A program made the position numbers and the translations under genes. From assembly GCF_002836255.1 (NCBI RefSeq), contig NZ_PJAU01000033.1, positions 1 to 64,000 on the forward strand: a stretch of DNA of 64,000 nt, given 5' to 3'. The notes beneath the pieces were generated by a model. It was given only the letters and a program-made list of their open reading frames with translations. It did not search any database and was not told the DNA's origin. The stretch comes from Colwellia sp. 75C3. GTDB lineage: Bacteria > Pseudomonadota > Gammaproteobacteria > Enterobacterales > Alteromonadaceae. Positions 12,514 to 22,400 of the stretch are shown piece after piece (the first letter of the stretch is position 1; each line of letters begins with the position of its first letter).

Positions 12514-15500
12514 ATGTTTCCTAATTGGCAATTAGTGCTGTTAAGTTTGGCCTATATTGGCTTGTTATTTCTAATTGCGTTTTTGGGTGACCGATATAGA
12601 CATCAGTTGGCGAAGAAAGGGCAGAGCATTATTTATGCGCTTACCTTAGGTGTTTACTGTACCTCTTGGAGTTTCTTAGGCACGACAGGGCAAGCATCAA
12701 CCAGTTTACTGTCGCACCTACCTATTTATTTAGGTCCCATTTTACTCTTTGTTTTTGCATGGCCATTTATCCAACGCATTATCCGCGTTAGCTTAAAACT
12801 TCATTTAACTTCAATTGCTGACTTACTGGCAGCTAGGTTTGGTAAATCACACAATCTCGCTATTATGGTCACCATCGTTGCGCTAGTAGGTACCATGCCT
12901 TATATCGCATTACAGCTGAAAGCAATGGTGTATTCTTTTCAGCAACTTCAAATGGATCAAAGCTTAAATAGCTGGCACATAGGTTTAGTTGTCAGTCTCG
13001 TTTTAGCTGTGTTTACTGTCTTATTTGGGATTAGGCACATTGATGTTACTGAGCGTCATCCAGGTGTCATGCTAGCTATCGCCTTTGAATCATTAGTGAA
13101 GTTATTTGCTTTTTTAGCGGTAGGTATTTTTGTTTGTTTTGTATTGTATGATTCACCAGCAGATATCTGGCAACAAGCTAATGCTAATGAATTATTAGAG
13201 CAGCAACTGACGGTAGACAATGTAACGTCAATGTTTGCCATGCTCGTGATTGTTATGGCGGCGTTCCTGTCTTTGCCGAGACAATTTCAAGTAATGGTCG
13301 TTGAGCTTAAAGATCAAAAAGATACTTGGCTGAGTCGTCGAGTATTCCCGTTATATCTCTTAGTTTTTGCCTTTTTTGCTGCGCCTCTGGGTTTGGCTGG
13401 TCAAATGTTGCTTGGTAATACCGTACCATCGGATACTTACGTACTGTTTCTCCCTGATGTTACCGAACAAACGTGGTTGACCCTGTTTGCCTTTTTAGGT
13501 GCAGTCTCTGCGGCAAGCTCTATGGTTATTATTTCTGCCATTGCATTAAGTACCATGCTGAGTAATGAAATTGTTTTCCCACTACTTTATCGTCGTCAAA
13601 AAGTAGCACAAACAGATTATGACAATTTCCGCAAGCGGCTGTTAAATATTAGAAAGCTACTGGCGTTGTTTGTTATTCTGTTAGGTTATGGTGTGTTCAT
13701 CATGGCTTCGCCTGATACGTTGTCTTCATTAGGTGAAGTAGCCTTTGGCGCTTTCGCACAATTAACTCCAGCCCTAATCGCTGCCTTTTATTGGCGTCGC
13801 GCCAGTTTAGTGGGGGTTTATGGGGGGATTTTAGTTGGCTTTATTCTGTGGCTTACGCTTAATTTTCTCCCTCAGTTTGGTTTATATGCCTCGCCTTTTG
13901 CTGAAGGCTTTTTACCGGTAAAAACCACAGCGACTTTATTTAGTTTAGGCGCTAATATTATTGTGATGTGGGCCTTGTCTCAAATAAGCAGACAAAGTGT
14001 ACAAGAACGGGTACAAGCATCTTTGTTTTTAGAATGGAAGTCACCTAAGCTATTAAAAGTAGAGAAAAAAAGACAGCTCGATGTACGTGAGTTAGAGTTA
14101 TTAGCTTCGCGTTTTGTTGGTTTAGAAAAAGCGCGCACCAACTTTAGTCGCTTTTTATCGTCACATGATAAAAAGGAGCTAGGCAATGTTATTTATAACC
14201 AGCAATTACTGCAACATACCGAAAACACCCTAGCAACGGTTATGGGATCATCTTCCGCTCGACTGGTGCTCTCTTCTGCATTGGATGGTCGTGATATTGC
14301 CCTTGATGAGCTGGCGGTACTCGTTGAAGATGCCTCGAGTCAGCGACAAGAATTTTCTCAAAACTTACTACAGAGTGCCATAGAAAATGCCAGCGAGGGC
14401 ATTTCTATTGTCGATGATGAGTTGCGCTTAGTTGCTTGGAATAAAAAATACTTAGCCTTATTCGAGTATCCCTCGGAGTTGGTGTATGTGGGCAGTCCTA
14501 TATCAGGGCTTATTCGTCATAATGTACAACGTGGCTTGTGTGGTTCCGGTGATATTGAATCGCAGGTCGATCGTCGATTAGATTTTTTACGTAAAGGCAG
14601 CCCGCATAGTTCAGAACGCCAACAAGCGAGTGGTCAAACTATTCGTATTGAAGGTAATCCGTTACCCGGTGGTGGCTTTGTTATGATGTTTTCTGATATC
14701 ACCGCGTATCGACAGGCCGAACAAGTATTGAAAGAAGCAAACCTTGATCTTGAAACCCGTGTTTATGAACGAACCTTAACTTTAGCCAAAACTAATGAAG
14801 CGCTGGCGAAAGCACATGAAAAAGCAGAGCAAGCACATTTAAAGAAAAGTCAGTATTTAAACGCTTGTAGCCATGATTTGATGCAGCCACTTGAAGCAGC
14901 GAGATTATTTACTTCGGCATTATCAGAACAAAGCAATTTAACCACGGTTCAGCAAAGACAAGTAGAGAATATCGATCGTTCCCTGAAAGCGGCGAATGAT
15001 TTATTAGGTGATTTAGCTGAAATTGCACGTTTAGAAAGTGGCAATATAAAAGCCAATGTTCAAGTCTTCGCCCTTAATGACTTATTTGAAGATTTAGCTC
15101 AAGAATTTGCGGCTCTTGCTATCGAGCAGTCAGTAGAATTTCGTTTGGTGGCGAGTAAAGTATGGGTTAAATCAGATAGGCACCTACTAAGGCGTATCAT
15201 TCAAAATCTCGTTGGTAATGCCTTTAGATATGCCAGTCCAGGTAAGGTTTTATTAGGCGCTCGCGTATTTAATAACCAAGTAATCATTCAAATATTAGAT
15301 AATGGCCCAGGTATTCCAGTTGAGAAGCAGGTGTTGGTGTTTGAGCAATTTACCCAGCTTAATACCCCAAATAACCATGCAGGCAGGGGGTTAGGTTTAG
15401 GGTTGAATATCACGCAAAGTTTGGCGCAGTTATTAGGGCATACCTTAAGTTTGCAATCAAAGGCTATGCAAGGTTGTAAATTTTCTGTGCAAGTCGAGCA

Positions 15501-15996
15501 AGTTGAAGCCCAAGTACAAAGTCGTATTGTTAATAACCCAGGTTTTGTTGTGGCGTTAAAAGATATTACCGTTTTATGTATTGATAATGATCCTGATGTA
15601 CTCAGTGGTATGGTTGAGCTACTTTCTGCATGGCAATGTAATATCTTAGCGGCGGATTCTAGAGAAACAGCCTTGTCGGAGTTTGCCAACCACAGTAATG
15701 AAATTGATATATTGTTGGTCGATTATCAATTGGGTTACCGAACAGATAGCCAAACAGATGATCCGCAAATCAAGCAGGTTGATGGTTTAACGTTAATTAA
15801 AGATCTACGTAGCCAATGTCACCATTCATTACCGGCAATATTAATAACAGCGACAACTGAGTCTGGTATTGAGGAGAAGGCCAAAAGCTATGATGTTGGT
15901 TATATGAGAAAGCTTGTTAAACCAGCCGCTTTACGAGCAATGATGAGTGCAGCACTTGCTAAGAAACTTCAAGCTGATTACGTCGGTTATAGCTAG
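12514..15996 (+). CDS. CrbS-like hybrid histidine kinase with sodium/solute symporter domain
   Basis: The 1160-residue protein starts with a sodium:solute symporter-like membrane domain (about residues 1-490, around a dozen hydrophobic helices). A linker, a PAS domain (about 620-735), a coiled segment, a HisKA dimerisation helix with His787 in NACSHDLMQPLEAARLF, an HATPase domain (NAFRY, DNGPGIP, GRGLGLGLNI) and a C-terminal receiver with Asp1070 (LLVDYQL) follow. This order, and the HDLxQPLxAARLF H-box, match the CrbS/CbrA group, which in Vibrio, Shewanella and Pseudomonas controls acetate or carbon-source use with a LuxR/NtrC-type partner. No cognate regulator or acs gene lies next to it. 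The architecture is certain; the physiological role is inferred. Confidence 0.88.
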   Translation: MFPNWQLVLLSLAYIGLLFLIAFLGDRYRHQLAKKGQSIIYALTLGVYCTSWSFLGTTGQASTSLLSHLPIYLGPILLFVFAWPFIQRIIRVSLKLHLTSIADLLAARFGKSHNLAIMVTIVALVGTMPYIALQLKAMVYSFQQLQMDQSLNSWHIGLVVSLVLAVFTVLFGIRHIDVTERHPGVMLAIAFESLVKLFAFLAVGIFVCFVLYDSPADIWQQANANELLEQQLTVDNVTSMFAMLVIVMAAFLSLPRQFQVMVVELKDQKDTWLSRRVFPLYLLVFAFFAAPLGLAGQMLLGNTVPSDTYVLFLPDVTEQTWLTLFAFLGAVSAASSMVIISAIALSTMLSNEIVFPLLYRRQKVAQTDYDNFRKRLLNIRKLLALFVILLGYGVFIMASPDTLSSLGEVAFGAFAQLTPALIAAFYWRRASLVGVYGGILVGFILWLTLNFLPQFGLYASPFAEGFLPVKTTATLFSLGANIIVMWALSQISRQSVQERVQASLFLEWKSPKLLKVEKKRQLDVRELELLASRFVGLEKARTNFSRFLSSHDKKELGNVIYNQQLLQHTENTLATVMGSSSARLVLSSALDGRDIALDELAVLVEDASSQRQEFSQNLLQSAIENASEGISIVDDELRLVAWNKKYLALFEYPSELVYVGSPISGLIRHNVQRGLCGSGDIESQVDRRLDFLRKGSPHSSERQQASGQTIRIEGNPLPGGGFVMMFSDITAYRQAEQVLKEANLDLETRVYERTLTLAKTNEALAKAHEKAEQAHLKKSQYLNACSHDLMQPLEAARLFTSALSEQSNLTTVQQRQVENIDRSLKAANDLLGDLAEIARLESGNIKANVQVFALNDLFEDLAQEFAALAIEQSVEFRLVASKVWVKSDRHLLRRIIQNLVGNAFRYASPGKVLLGARVFNNQVIIQILDNGPGIPVEKQVLVFEQFTQLNTPNNHAGRGLGLGLNITQSLAQLLGHTLSLQSKAMQGCKFSVQVEQVEAQVQSRIVNNPGFVVALKDITVLCIDNDPDVLSGMVELLSAWQCNILAADSRETALSEFANHSNEIDILLVDYQLGYRTDSQTDDPQIKQVDGLTLIKDLRSQCHHSLPAILITATTESGIEEKAKSYDVGYMRKLVKPAALRAMMSAALAKKLQADYVGYS

Positions 15997-16024
15997 GTTT
16001 TCCTTAAAGAACGTATTGCGAGTG

Positions 16025-16056
16025 AAAAGCTGTTACATAATATGTAACAGCTTTTT
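16025..16056 (+). terminator. Terminator after the CrbS-like kinase
   Basis: AAAAGCTGTTACATA (16025-16039) and TATGTAACAGCTTTT (16041-16055) form an almost loop-less 15-base inverted repeat ending in six T. It lies about 30 bases after the kinase stop codon. Confidence 0.85.
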
Positions 16057-16164
16057 TAATGCCCTTGCACCCAGCTATGTTATATATACTAGGGAACTCT
16101 AACTACTTTTAGTGTTCTACATTCATTCGAACATAGTTATTATTCACGATACGGACCTCACTAC

Positions 16165-17691
16165 ATGAAGACAACTTACAATAAAACCTTGTTTACCCTA
16201 CTGGCTACATTAGGCTGTGCAACATCTTTAACGACGTTAGCGAGTAAATCTAGCGCTGTCGAGTTTAGTGAAGTTATTATTAGTGCTCCGTACAAGCTCA
16301 GCCAAGAAGTTATTGCCGCAGATATACTACCCACTAAAGGTAAAGAGCTCGTTACCTTTTCTGTCGATGAACAAAGTAACCGTTGGTTAATTATTTATCA
16401 GTTAGATCAGGAACAAAATCAGTATGTTGTCGCGGAAAAAACCATCATACCTAAACAATTTTATCGCTTTGATTTAAGTGAAGCGAAAGACGAACAAAAA
16501 CAAAATCTCTATTTTCTTTCTACTGATTCCCTAAGCCTCTATCAAAATAAAAAATTTAAGTCGCTAGCAAAGATAGAGTCACTCTATATACAAGAGCAAG
16601 CCGACTTCCTTAGTCGAGGCGACTTTATTCAAGATCTAAATAATGATGCGTATGATGATGTCATTATTGCAGACTTCAATAAGACTCATGTTTTTATAGG
16701 GCAGGGAATGAACAGTTTTGCTAGGCAAACACTGCCGATAAAACCAGAGGTAAGTGTGTTATCGGCAGGCGCGAGTTACAGCCAAACTAAGTTGTATTAT
16801 AGTGATGTTAACTTTGATGATAAAACAGATATTTTAGTGATCGGTGATGGTGAAATGATTATTTATCCACAATACGGAAATAGTCAGTTTACGCGTAAGC
16901 CAACACGCTTAGCGATTAATGAAGCCATCAGTGGCACTGATTGGTGGAATAAGCGTGATGAAAGCGGAGAGCAACTGGACCAAAGCGATTTGGAATATCG
17001 GAAAATAGAAGAATTACGCGATGTGAATGCCGACGGCATTATCGATATGGTAGTGCGTTATACCAAGGCTTCCGGTGTACTTGACCGTGTTAATGATTAT
17101 GAAATATTTCTTGGACAGAAAAACAAAGACGTTTTAAGTTTTTCACCACAGGCTGACAGTGTTATTCATGCGGAAGGTACGTTAACGGGTTTAGAGTTTG
17201 TTGATATTGATAATGATGACAAACTGGAGGTATTACTTGCGGGTTTTGACATTGGTTTATCGCAAATTATTGGTGCTTTAGTTACTGGTGGTATTGATCA
17301 AGATGTTTACGTATTCAAAATGAGTGAACAAGATAAATTTCTAAGTAAGCCGGCGATTAAAAAAGGTGTAGAGCTGACTTTCAGCTTAAGTTCAGGGCAA
17401 AGTGGTAGTGCAGTTGTTAAATTAGCAGACTTAAATGGAGATGGTTTAAAAGAGCTGGTGTTGTCGGATGATGACGATGAGCTGAAAATATACCTAGGTA
17501 GAAAACCTAACAAGAAGAAAAAATCATTTAAAAAACGCAGTGTTAGTTACAGCACTGAGTTACCCAAAGATGGTAAATTGGTTATGGTGGAAGATTTAAA
17601 TGGTGATGGTAAAGACGATTTGTTAATGAAATTTTCTCGTCTAGACGGTGAAGATAAAGCTAAAGAATTTAAAGTACTTTTTTCGCTGTAA
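16165..17691 (+). CDS. Secreted FG-GAP/VCBS-repeat protein
   Basis: The 508-residue protein has an N-terminal signal peptide (hydrophobic core LFTLLATLGCATSLTTLAS, cleavage after about residue 26). At least five FG-GAP/VCBS-type repeats with Asp-rich calcium-binding loops follow, for example DLNNDAYDDVIIADF, DVNADGIIDMVV, DIDNDDKLEVLL, DLNGDGLKELVL and DLNGDGKDDLLM. Such repeats fold as beta-propeller blades and occur in exported binding or adhesion proteins. No enzymatic domain or LPXTG/PEP-CTERM sorting signal is visible. It is flanked by its own promoter region and a DUF3565 gene. Its ligand is unknown. Confidence 0.85.
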   Translation: MKTTYNKTLFTLLATLGCATSLTTLASKSSAVEFSEVIISAPYKLSQEVIAADILPTKGKELVTFSVDEQSNRWLIIYQLDQEQNQYVVAEKTIIPKQFYRFDLSEAKDEQKQNLYFLSTDSLSLYQNKKFKSLAKIESLYIQEQADFLSRGDFIQDLNNDAYDDVIIADFNKTHVFIGQGMNSFARQTLPIKPEVSVLSAGASYSQTKLYYSDVNFDDKTDILVIGDGEMIIYPQYGNSQFTRKPTRLAINEAISGTDWWNKRDESGEQLDQSDLEYRKIEELRDVNADGIIDMVVRYTKASGVLDRVNDYEIFLGQKNKDVLSFSPQADSVIHAEGTLTGLEFVDIDNDDKLEVLLAGFDIGLSQIIGALVTGGIDQDVYVFKMSEQDKFLSKPAIKKGVELTFSLSSGQSGSAVVKLADLNGDGLKELVLSDDDDELKIYLGRKPNKKKKSFKKRSVSYSTELPKDGKLVMVEDLNGDGKDDLLMKFSRLDGEDKAKEFKVLFSL

Positions 17692-17726
17692 CATCAAACT
17701 AGCGATACTAACTTAGTGAATTAATA

Positions 17727-17933
17727 ATGAAACAAGCGATTTGTGGTTATCATCAAGACGAAGAGCATCATTGGGTGGCACAGTTAGTCTGTGGTCACTT
17801 TCAGCATGTTAGACACAAACCACCTTTTATTAATCGGCCTTGGGTGATCTCACTAAGTGGACGTCAAGGTATGTTAGGTCAGCTATTAAAGTGTAAGAAG
17901 TGTGATGAAGGCGCACCAAAAGATATAGCCTAA
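17727..17933 (+). CDS. DUF3565 family protein
   Basis: The 68-residue protein matches the DUF3565 family: AICGYHQDEEHHWVAQLVCGH at the start, then QHVRHKPPFINRPWV and a C-terminal CKKC. The His/Cys arrangement (CGH...H...CKKC) suggests a bound metal ion, probably zinc. It is cytoplasmic and its function is unknown. It follows the FG-GAP gene by 35 bases and is convergent with hemY, with which it shares a hairpin at 17942-17971. Confidence 0.85.
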   Translation: MKQAICGYHQDEEHHWVAQLVCGHFQHVRHKPPFINRPWVISLSGRQGMLGQLLKCKKCDEGAPKDIA

Positions 17934-17941
17934 ACTGCTAG

Positions 17942-17971
17942 AAGGTTATTGCTATGCCAAGCAATAACCTT
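17942..17971. terminator. Hairpin between convergent DUF3565 gene and hemY
   Basis: AAGGTTATTGCT and AGCAATAACCTT form a perfect 12-base stem with a 6-base loop between two convergent genes. Neither side has a T-tract, so it may act as a weak bidirectional terminator or as a 3' end stabiliser. Confidence 0.5.
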
Positions 17972-17984
17972 AGTAACCATTACC

Positions 17985-19196
17985 TTATGATGTACTCGCT
18001 TTAGACCACATAGCATCAGCTGCCTGATATTGTCCTTGCTGGCTGTGAACATGCGCTAATGCTTGTAAATCTTGACGGTCATATTGCTTACCATATTCAG
18101 CATCTTCTAGCTTTATTAAGCTACCAAAGGCTTTTTCAGCCATAGAGTATTGCTGACTCTTCAAGGCTAAATGACCTAAACAACTAAGCCATTTACCACT
18201 ATGAACGTTCTTATGAAGCTGCTTCTGTACTATCGCAATTAACTCTTCAGCATGTTTGATAGGTAGGTCACGAATCTGCTTTAAAAAATCGCTACTTGGT
18301 GACTTCTTAAAAAGCGGTACCAATAATTTATTGAGTGGCTCGATGACTTCGTTTTCGGCTAATACTCTACAATAAGCAAATAATATCGCTTCTCGTTGTT
18401 TTATTTTACGGCTCAAACCATTCCAATTATCGTGTAAAGCTTTGCTATCATGCAGTTTGATACTTTCATTAAAGCTACCGTAATAGGCTAGTTGTTCCCA
18501 AGCTTGAACCGTGACATCTGTAATCGTTTTTTCTTTACGAGCAGCAGCTAAGTATTGTACTGCTTGGGCGAAACGTTGTTCAATGATGCATAAATCTATT
18601 TCAAGCGCCAACAAACGAGCGTCATGGCCAACTTGTTTGTGATTTTCATCAATTAACGCACGTGCTTTAGCGTAGGTTTCAGCCTTATCTTGATTCATCA
18701 ACAGTTTAATATTAACAATGACACTTTCTAAACCAACGTCTTTCAGTTTAACTGTTTCTTTTTCAAGTAATGCTAAATAGTGATTAGTGTTACTGTTTAG
18801 ATCTAACTTTGCCGATGCAGAAGCAGCAAGCAGGTAAGCGCTTTGTTTTCTTTTTGATGGTATTGCACTCTTGGCGAATAACTCTTCTGCTTGACTATAA
18901 TCCTCGAGCATATAAGCAGCAAGACCTTTATTGAAATTGGCAATACCACGACGCTGTCCGGCGAAAGCAAGCTTGTTCCAAGTACCAAAGCTAAAATTTA
19001 AGCCGCCACGTAATAGCTTTAAGCTAATCACGAGCGCAATGAATAGCAGTGTTAACATGATACCAGCAGACAGCACGGTTAATTCTATGGTGGTATTACC
19101 CATCGCAATAAGAATGTAGCCTTTCTCATCTATCAAGAAAGGACTTATTGCCATCACGCAGAGAAATATGATTAAGGCGATGATAATGCGGATCAT
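17985..19196 (-). CDS. hemY: HemY-like membrane-anchored TPR protein
   Basis: Gammaproteobacterial HemY (distinct from Bacillus HemY oxidase) is an inner-membrane protein with cytoplasmic or periplasmic TPR repeats, encoded at the end of hemCDXY. Its exact role in haem metabolism is unsettled. The 403-residue product has two N-terminal membrane segments (about residues 1-23 and 38-62), the family motif SFGTWNKLAFAGQRRGIANFNKG just after them (shown from residue ~70), and several TPR-like helical pairs to the C-terminus. Its start overlaps the hemX stop by 4 bases, implying coupled translation. Confidence 0.9.
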   Translation of the reverse strand: MIRIIIALIIFLCVMAISPFLIDEKGYILIAMGNTTIELTVLSAGIMLTLLFIALVISLKLLRGGLNFSFGTWNKLAFAGQRRGIANFNKGLAAYMLEDYSQAEELFAKSAIPSKRKQSAYLLAASASAKLDLNSNTNHYLALLEKETVKLKDVGLESVIVNIKLLMNQDKAETYAKARALIDENHKQVGHDARLLALEIDLCIIEQRFAQAVQYLAAARKEKTITDVTVQAWEQLAYYGSFNESIKLHDSKALHDNWNGLSRKIKQREAILFAYCRVLAENEVIEPLNKLLVPLFKKSPSSDFLKQIRDLPIKHAEELIAIVQKQLHKNVHSGKWLSCLGHLALKSQQYSMAEKAFGSLIKLEDAEYGKQYDRQDLQALAHVHSQQGQYQAADAMWSKASTS

Positions 19197-20563
19197 AACT
19201 GACCTCCACTCACTTTTTCGCTGTCAGCTTTAGGTTTGTCTTCTGTTGTTGGCGTTGATTCTGTTTTATTACTTTCTAACTGACTTGGTTCTAAAGGCTT
19301 ATCATTTGGTTTGGCACTTTGCGTTTGTGTTCCTTGCTTTGTATTTTCAAGTAAACGTTTTATTGCGGCTAATGAACGTAAATCACTTGGGTAATCATAA
19401 TAAATGGTCTGTTTTTTGAGTTGCTCTATCGAGTTATAAAAGCGCTTATTTTCCGGTAGGTTCATATCAAAAAATTCATTTAACCATTGCTGAATATCAA
19501 GTAAGGTTTGTTGGTAAACTTCTTCTTTTTGTTCGCTAGCAGCCCATTGCACAAGTTGTACTTTTAGACTTAAATTTTGCTTTAAATGTTGCTGTTGTTC
19601 AGGAGCCATTAAAGGCTCGACCATGCCTGTTCTTCGGCGAACGGTGATAAAGTCTTTAAGAAATTTATGCCAAGTTTTTGCTAAGTTTTCTTGCCAGTCA
19701 CCGATATCATCTGACAAAACGAAGTCTTCTTTTGTTTTATCTAGTGCTTCAGTTAAATTAACACCCGCTAATGCTAAAGTTGGCACTTGTTTGTTAAGTG
19801 CCATTAAAGTCAAAATAGCTTCTTGATTTGTTAACGTAGGCATTAACGCTAAGTGTTCAATATCTTCATTAATTAATGCCCGTACAGGTAAAAATTTAGG
19901 ATGGTCTAATTCTTTTAGGCGATTATCAGCATCACGTAATAAGTTGATAGCCGCTTTAGTATCTCGCTCTAACCACATGGTGCGCGCAGCTACGCGAACT
20001 AGGTATTCTGCTTCATGTATTAACCAATCACTAGGTTGGCGCTGACTTACTTGCTGATCTAACTGACTTATTTGTGTGGCTAATAGCTGTATTTGATCAT
20101 CACTATCAAGATGTTTTTGCTTGGCGCTTTGTTGTGATTGACTTGTAGCTCTATGCTGTTGTTGCAGTTGTCGGTTAAATTCTGTCGTTAAGTCGCTTTT
20201 TAGCTGTATTTGACTCTGTTGTATTGCTTGATTATTTTGTTTGTTCAGTGTTAAAAGTTGCGCGCCAATTTGTTGCTGTTGCCAAATATAATGGCCAATA
20301 GAAGCGAAAATACTCATTGAAGCAATCACTAGTGCAATAGTCGCGGTTTTATTCGATGACTTTTCAACGGCTACACGCGTGCTTGACGGAGAAGGTTTAT
20401 TCGCTACCGTTTTATTCACCTGAATGTTCTTGGCATTAGGTGTAGGGTTTGCTTTGGCATTACTACCTGATGAGTGTGTAGCGGCCTCTTTTTTCTCGGT
20501 GTCGCTATTATCCGATAGGTTGTTCTTAGAGACTTCGTTATCCGACATAATTCTATATTCCAT
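19193..20563 (-). CDS. hemX: HemX-like membrane protein
   Basis: This HemX family member (often annotated as uroporphyrin-III C-methyltransferase-like) has 456 residues. It has a long, disordered, Ser/Asn/Lys-rich N-terminus, one membrane helix (about 74-92, TATIALVIASMSIFASIGHYIW), a Gln-rich coiled coil (about 95-180), and the conserved domain with WLIHEAEYLVRVAARTMWLE. The C-terminal tail is again low-complexity. Residues needed for methyl transfer are absent, so it is not expected to be an enzyme. It lies between hemD and hemY and probably helps organise the pathway at the membrane. Confidence 0.9.
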   Translation of the reverse strand: MEYRIMSDNEVSKNNLSDNSDTEKKEAATHSSGSNAKANPTPNAKNIQVNKTVANKPSPSSTRVAVEKSSNKTATIALVIASMSIFASIGHYIWQQQQIGAQLLTLNKQNNQAIQQSQIQLKSDLTTEFNRQLQQQHRATSQSQQSAKQKHLDSDDQIQLLATQISQLDQQVSQRQPSDWLIHEAEYLVRVAARTMWLERDTKAAINLLRDADNRLKELDHPKFLPVRALINEDIEHLALMPTLTNQEAILTLMALNKQVPTLALAGVNLTEALDKTKEDFVLSDDIGDWQENLAKTWHKFLKDFITVRRRTGMVEPLMAPEQQQHLKQNLSLKVQLVQWAASEQKEEVYQQTLLDIQQWLNEFFDMNLPENKRFYNSIEQLKKQTIYYDYPSDLRSLAAIKRLLENTKQGTQTQSAKPNDKPLEPSQLESNKTESTPTTEDKPKADSEKVSGGQL

Positions 20564-20587
20564 CGTTATTTACTATTCTAAATAGGC

Positions 20588-21442
20588 TTACGAACAAGAG
20601 AGTGCTTGTAAGGTATTACAGAGTACTGTTGAGCTAGCGCTATGGGTATTTATTACCTGTGTTAAACCTAAGGCTTTGGCATTTTTCTCAATACGGTCAC
20701 TGACCACTACCCATAGGCATTGTGATTGCCAATAATTATCTGTGTTATCAGTGTTATCAGTTATATGGGCTAGGTATTTTACTAATGTTACTAATATATC
20801 GTTACTGGTAACGACAATACAGTTTATTTGTTGTGCTCGCCATTGCTCAGCAATATTTATCGCTAATGTTCGCCATACACGTTGGTAACTTTCGACATAA
20901 CTTACGTTAGCACCGCGTAAAGTTAAGCTATCGGCAATATGTTCTCGTCCACCATTACCGCGAAATATGACTACATTTCTCCCTGTTACTTTCGCCAGTT
21001 GTGGCAATTTAAGTAAACCTTCACTGTGTTCATGCTGGGGATCGGGCGATATAACACCAGTAATGCCAATAGCTTGTAATGCTTTTTTTGTGGCATTACC
21101 GACAGAAAAAATGGTTTGGGGTAAATTTTTTTGTAGTGGGTAGCTGGCGTGGGTAAATTCTACGGCTGCAACACTAACAAAGATAAGAATATCGGCGTGT
21201 TCTATCGCTATGGCGATATTGTCAGCGCTGGCGTTACTTTGGTAATCGAATAGGGTTTGACGAGTATTAGCTATGCCTTGTTGATCAAGTAACAAGGCAA
21301 GTTGCTGAGCTTTGGCTTTAGGCCGAGTAATTAGGACCTTAAGTGGTTTACCTAGAATAGGTAAAACCAACTCATTTATAGGAGTCTCAAGTGGTATCAC
21401 TTGAGACGTTTTTTTGGCAGGTTTAGCTATTTTTGATATCAT
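20588..21442 (-). CDS. hemD: Uroporphyrinogen-III synthase
   Basis: HemD closes and inverts ring D of hydroxymethylbilane to give uroporphyrinogen III. The core starts at [19 protein letters not shown] and continues through the two alternating domains typical of the family. The longest frame starts at a GTG at 21478. I prefer the first ATG at 21442, which gives 284 residues and a 20-base overlap with hemC. Either choice leaves an unusual N-terminal extension of over 30 residues before the usual start (VLITRP), and the coding DNA for it holds a perfect hairpin. The true start is therefore uncertain; the identity is supported by operon position and motif. Confidence 0.88.
   Translation of the reverse strand: MISKIAKPAKKTSQVIPLETPINELVLPILGKPLKVLITRPKAKAQQLALLLDQQGIANTRQTLFDYQSNASADNIAIAIEHADILIFVSVAAVEFTHASYPLQKNLPQTIFSVGNATKKALQAIGITGVISPDPQHEHSEGLLKLPQLAKVTGRNVVIFRGNGGREHIADSLTLRGANVSYVESYQRVWRTLAINIAEQWRAQQINCIVVTSNDILVTLVKYLAHITDNTDNTDNYWQSQCLWVVVSDRIEKNAKALGLTQVINTHSASSTVLCNTLQALSCS
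21392..21417. other. Perfect hairpin at the hemC-hemD junction
   Basis: Near these positions the plus strand reads GTCTCAAGTG-GTAT-CACTTGAGAC followed by CG and seven T. In plus-strand orientation it looks exactly like a rho-independent terminator, but the genes here run on the minus strand. On the transcript it would be a hairpin preceded by seven A, a few bases after the hemC stop. It could control hemD translation or stop antisense transcription. Confidence 0.55.
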
Positions 21443-22376
21443 TTTCTGAATAAACTTGCTGTAAAATTTTATCTGCACCTCGGCTTAGTAATTCTTGCGC
21501 GAGTTTATTGCCGAGCGCTTCACCTTCTTCAACAGGACCGGTGATTTCACTTTCAATCATTTCACTACCATCGACAGCGCCAACTAAACCACGTAAGTGG
21601 ATATTTTTACCATCAGCAGAAATAACACCGTAACTACCGATAGGAACCTGGCAACCGCCTTGTAATGCTCTATTCATCGCACGTTCTGCGAGCACACGAA
21701 TACGAGTAGTTGCACATTCTAATGGTGCTAATAATGCTTTGATTTGTTCATCATCATTACGACACTCAATGCCAACAGCGCCTTGGCCATTTGCCGGAAG
21801 CATTTCTTCTGGTTCGATAAATTGTGCAATACGTTCACTCATCTCTAAGCGAATTAGGCCCGCAGCAGCTAAGATAATGGCGTCGTACTGACCTTCATCT
21901 AACTTTCTTAAGCGAGTATTTACATTGCCACGTAAATCACGAATGTCTAAATCAGGGCGACTTGCTTTTAATTGACACTGGCGACGTAGGCTTGATGTAC
22001 CAACAATCGCACCTTTTGGTAAATCGCTTAATGATTTGATGGTATTAGAAACAAACGCATCACGGGGATCTTCACGAGGACAAATAACTTCTAATCCTAG
22101 ACCCTCTGGAAAATCTACTGGAACATCTTTCATTGAATGAACAGCTATGTCAGCACGATCTTCAAGCATCGCTACTTCAAGTTCTTTAACAAATAAACCT
22201 TTACCACCGACTTTAGCTAAAGGTGTATCTAAAATGATATCGCCTTTCGTGGTCATAGGCACTAATTCAACGTTTATGCCGTCATGAAAATGCTCAAGTT
22301 GAGCTTTAACATATTCAGCTTGCCATAAGGCGAGGGCGCTTTTGCGCGTGGCAATTCGTACTGTCGTGTTAGTCAT
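21423..22376 (-). CDS. hemC: Porphobilinogen deaminase (hydroxymethylbilane synthase)
   Basis: HemC polymerises four porphobilinogens into hydroxymethylbilane in tetrapyrrole biosynthesis. The 317-residue protein shows the N-terminal [18 protein letters not shown], the HSMKDVP loop, [12 protein letters not shown] and [14 protein letters not shown], and the cofactor-binding cysteine in [11 protein letters not shown]. All of these are diagnostic. It lies 24 bases after cyaY and overlaps hemD, forming cyaY-hemC-hemD-hemX-hemY. Confidence 0.97.
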   Translation of the reverse strand: MTNTTVRIATRKSALALWQAEYVKAQLEHFHDGINVELVPMTTKGDIILDTPLAKVGGKGLFVKELEVAMLEDRADIAVHSMKDVPVDFPEGLGLEVICPREDPRDAFVSNTIKSLSDLPKGAIVGTSSLRRQCQLKASRPDLDIRDLRGNVNTRLRKLDEGQYDAIILAAAGLIRLEMSERIAQFIEPEEMLPANGQGAVGIECRNDDEQIKALLAPLECATTRIRVLAERAMNRALQGGCQVPIGSYGVISADGKNIHLRGLVGAVDGSEMIESEITGPVEEGEALGNKLAQELLSRGADKILQQVYSENDIKNS

Positions 22377-22400
22377 TCAATCTATCCAAATATATAAAGG

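Noticed and set aside
21392-21417. Programmed frameshift signal (A-run followed by a hairpin) at hemC-hemD
   Set aside because: The hemC stop codon precedes the A-run, so a shift could not join hemC to hemD; and hemD reads through in one frame.
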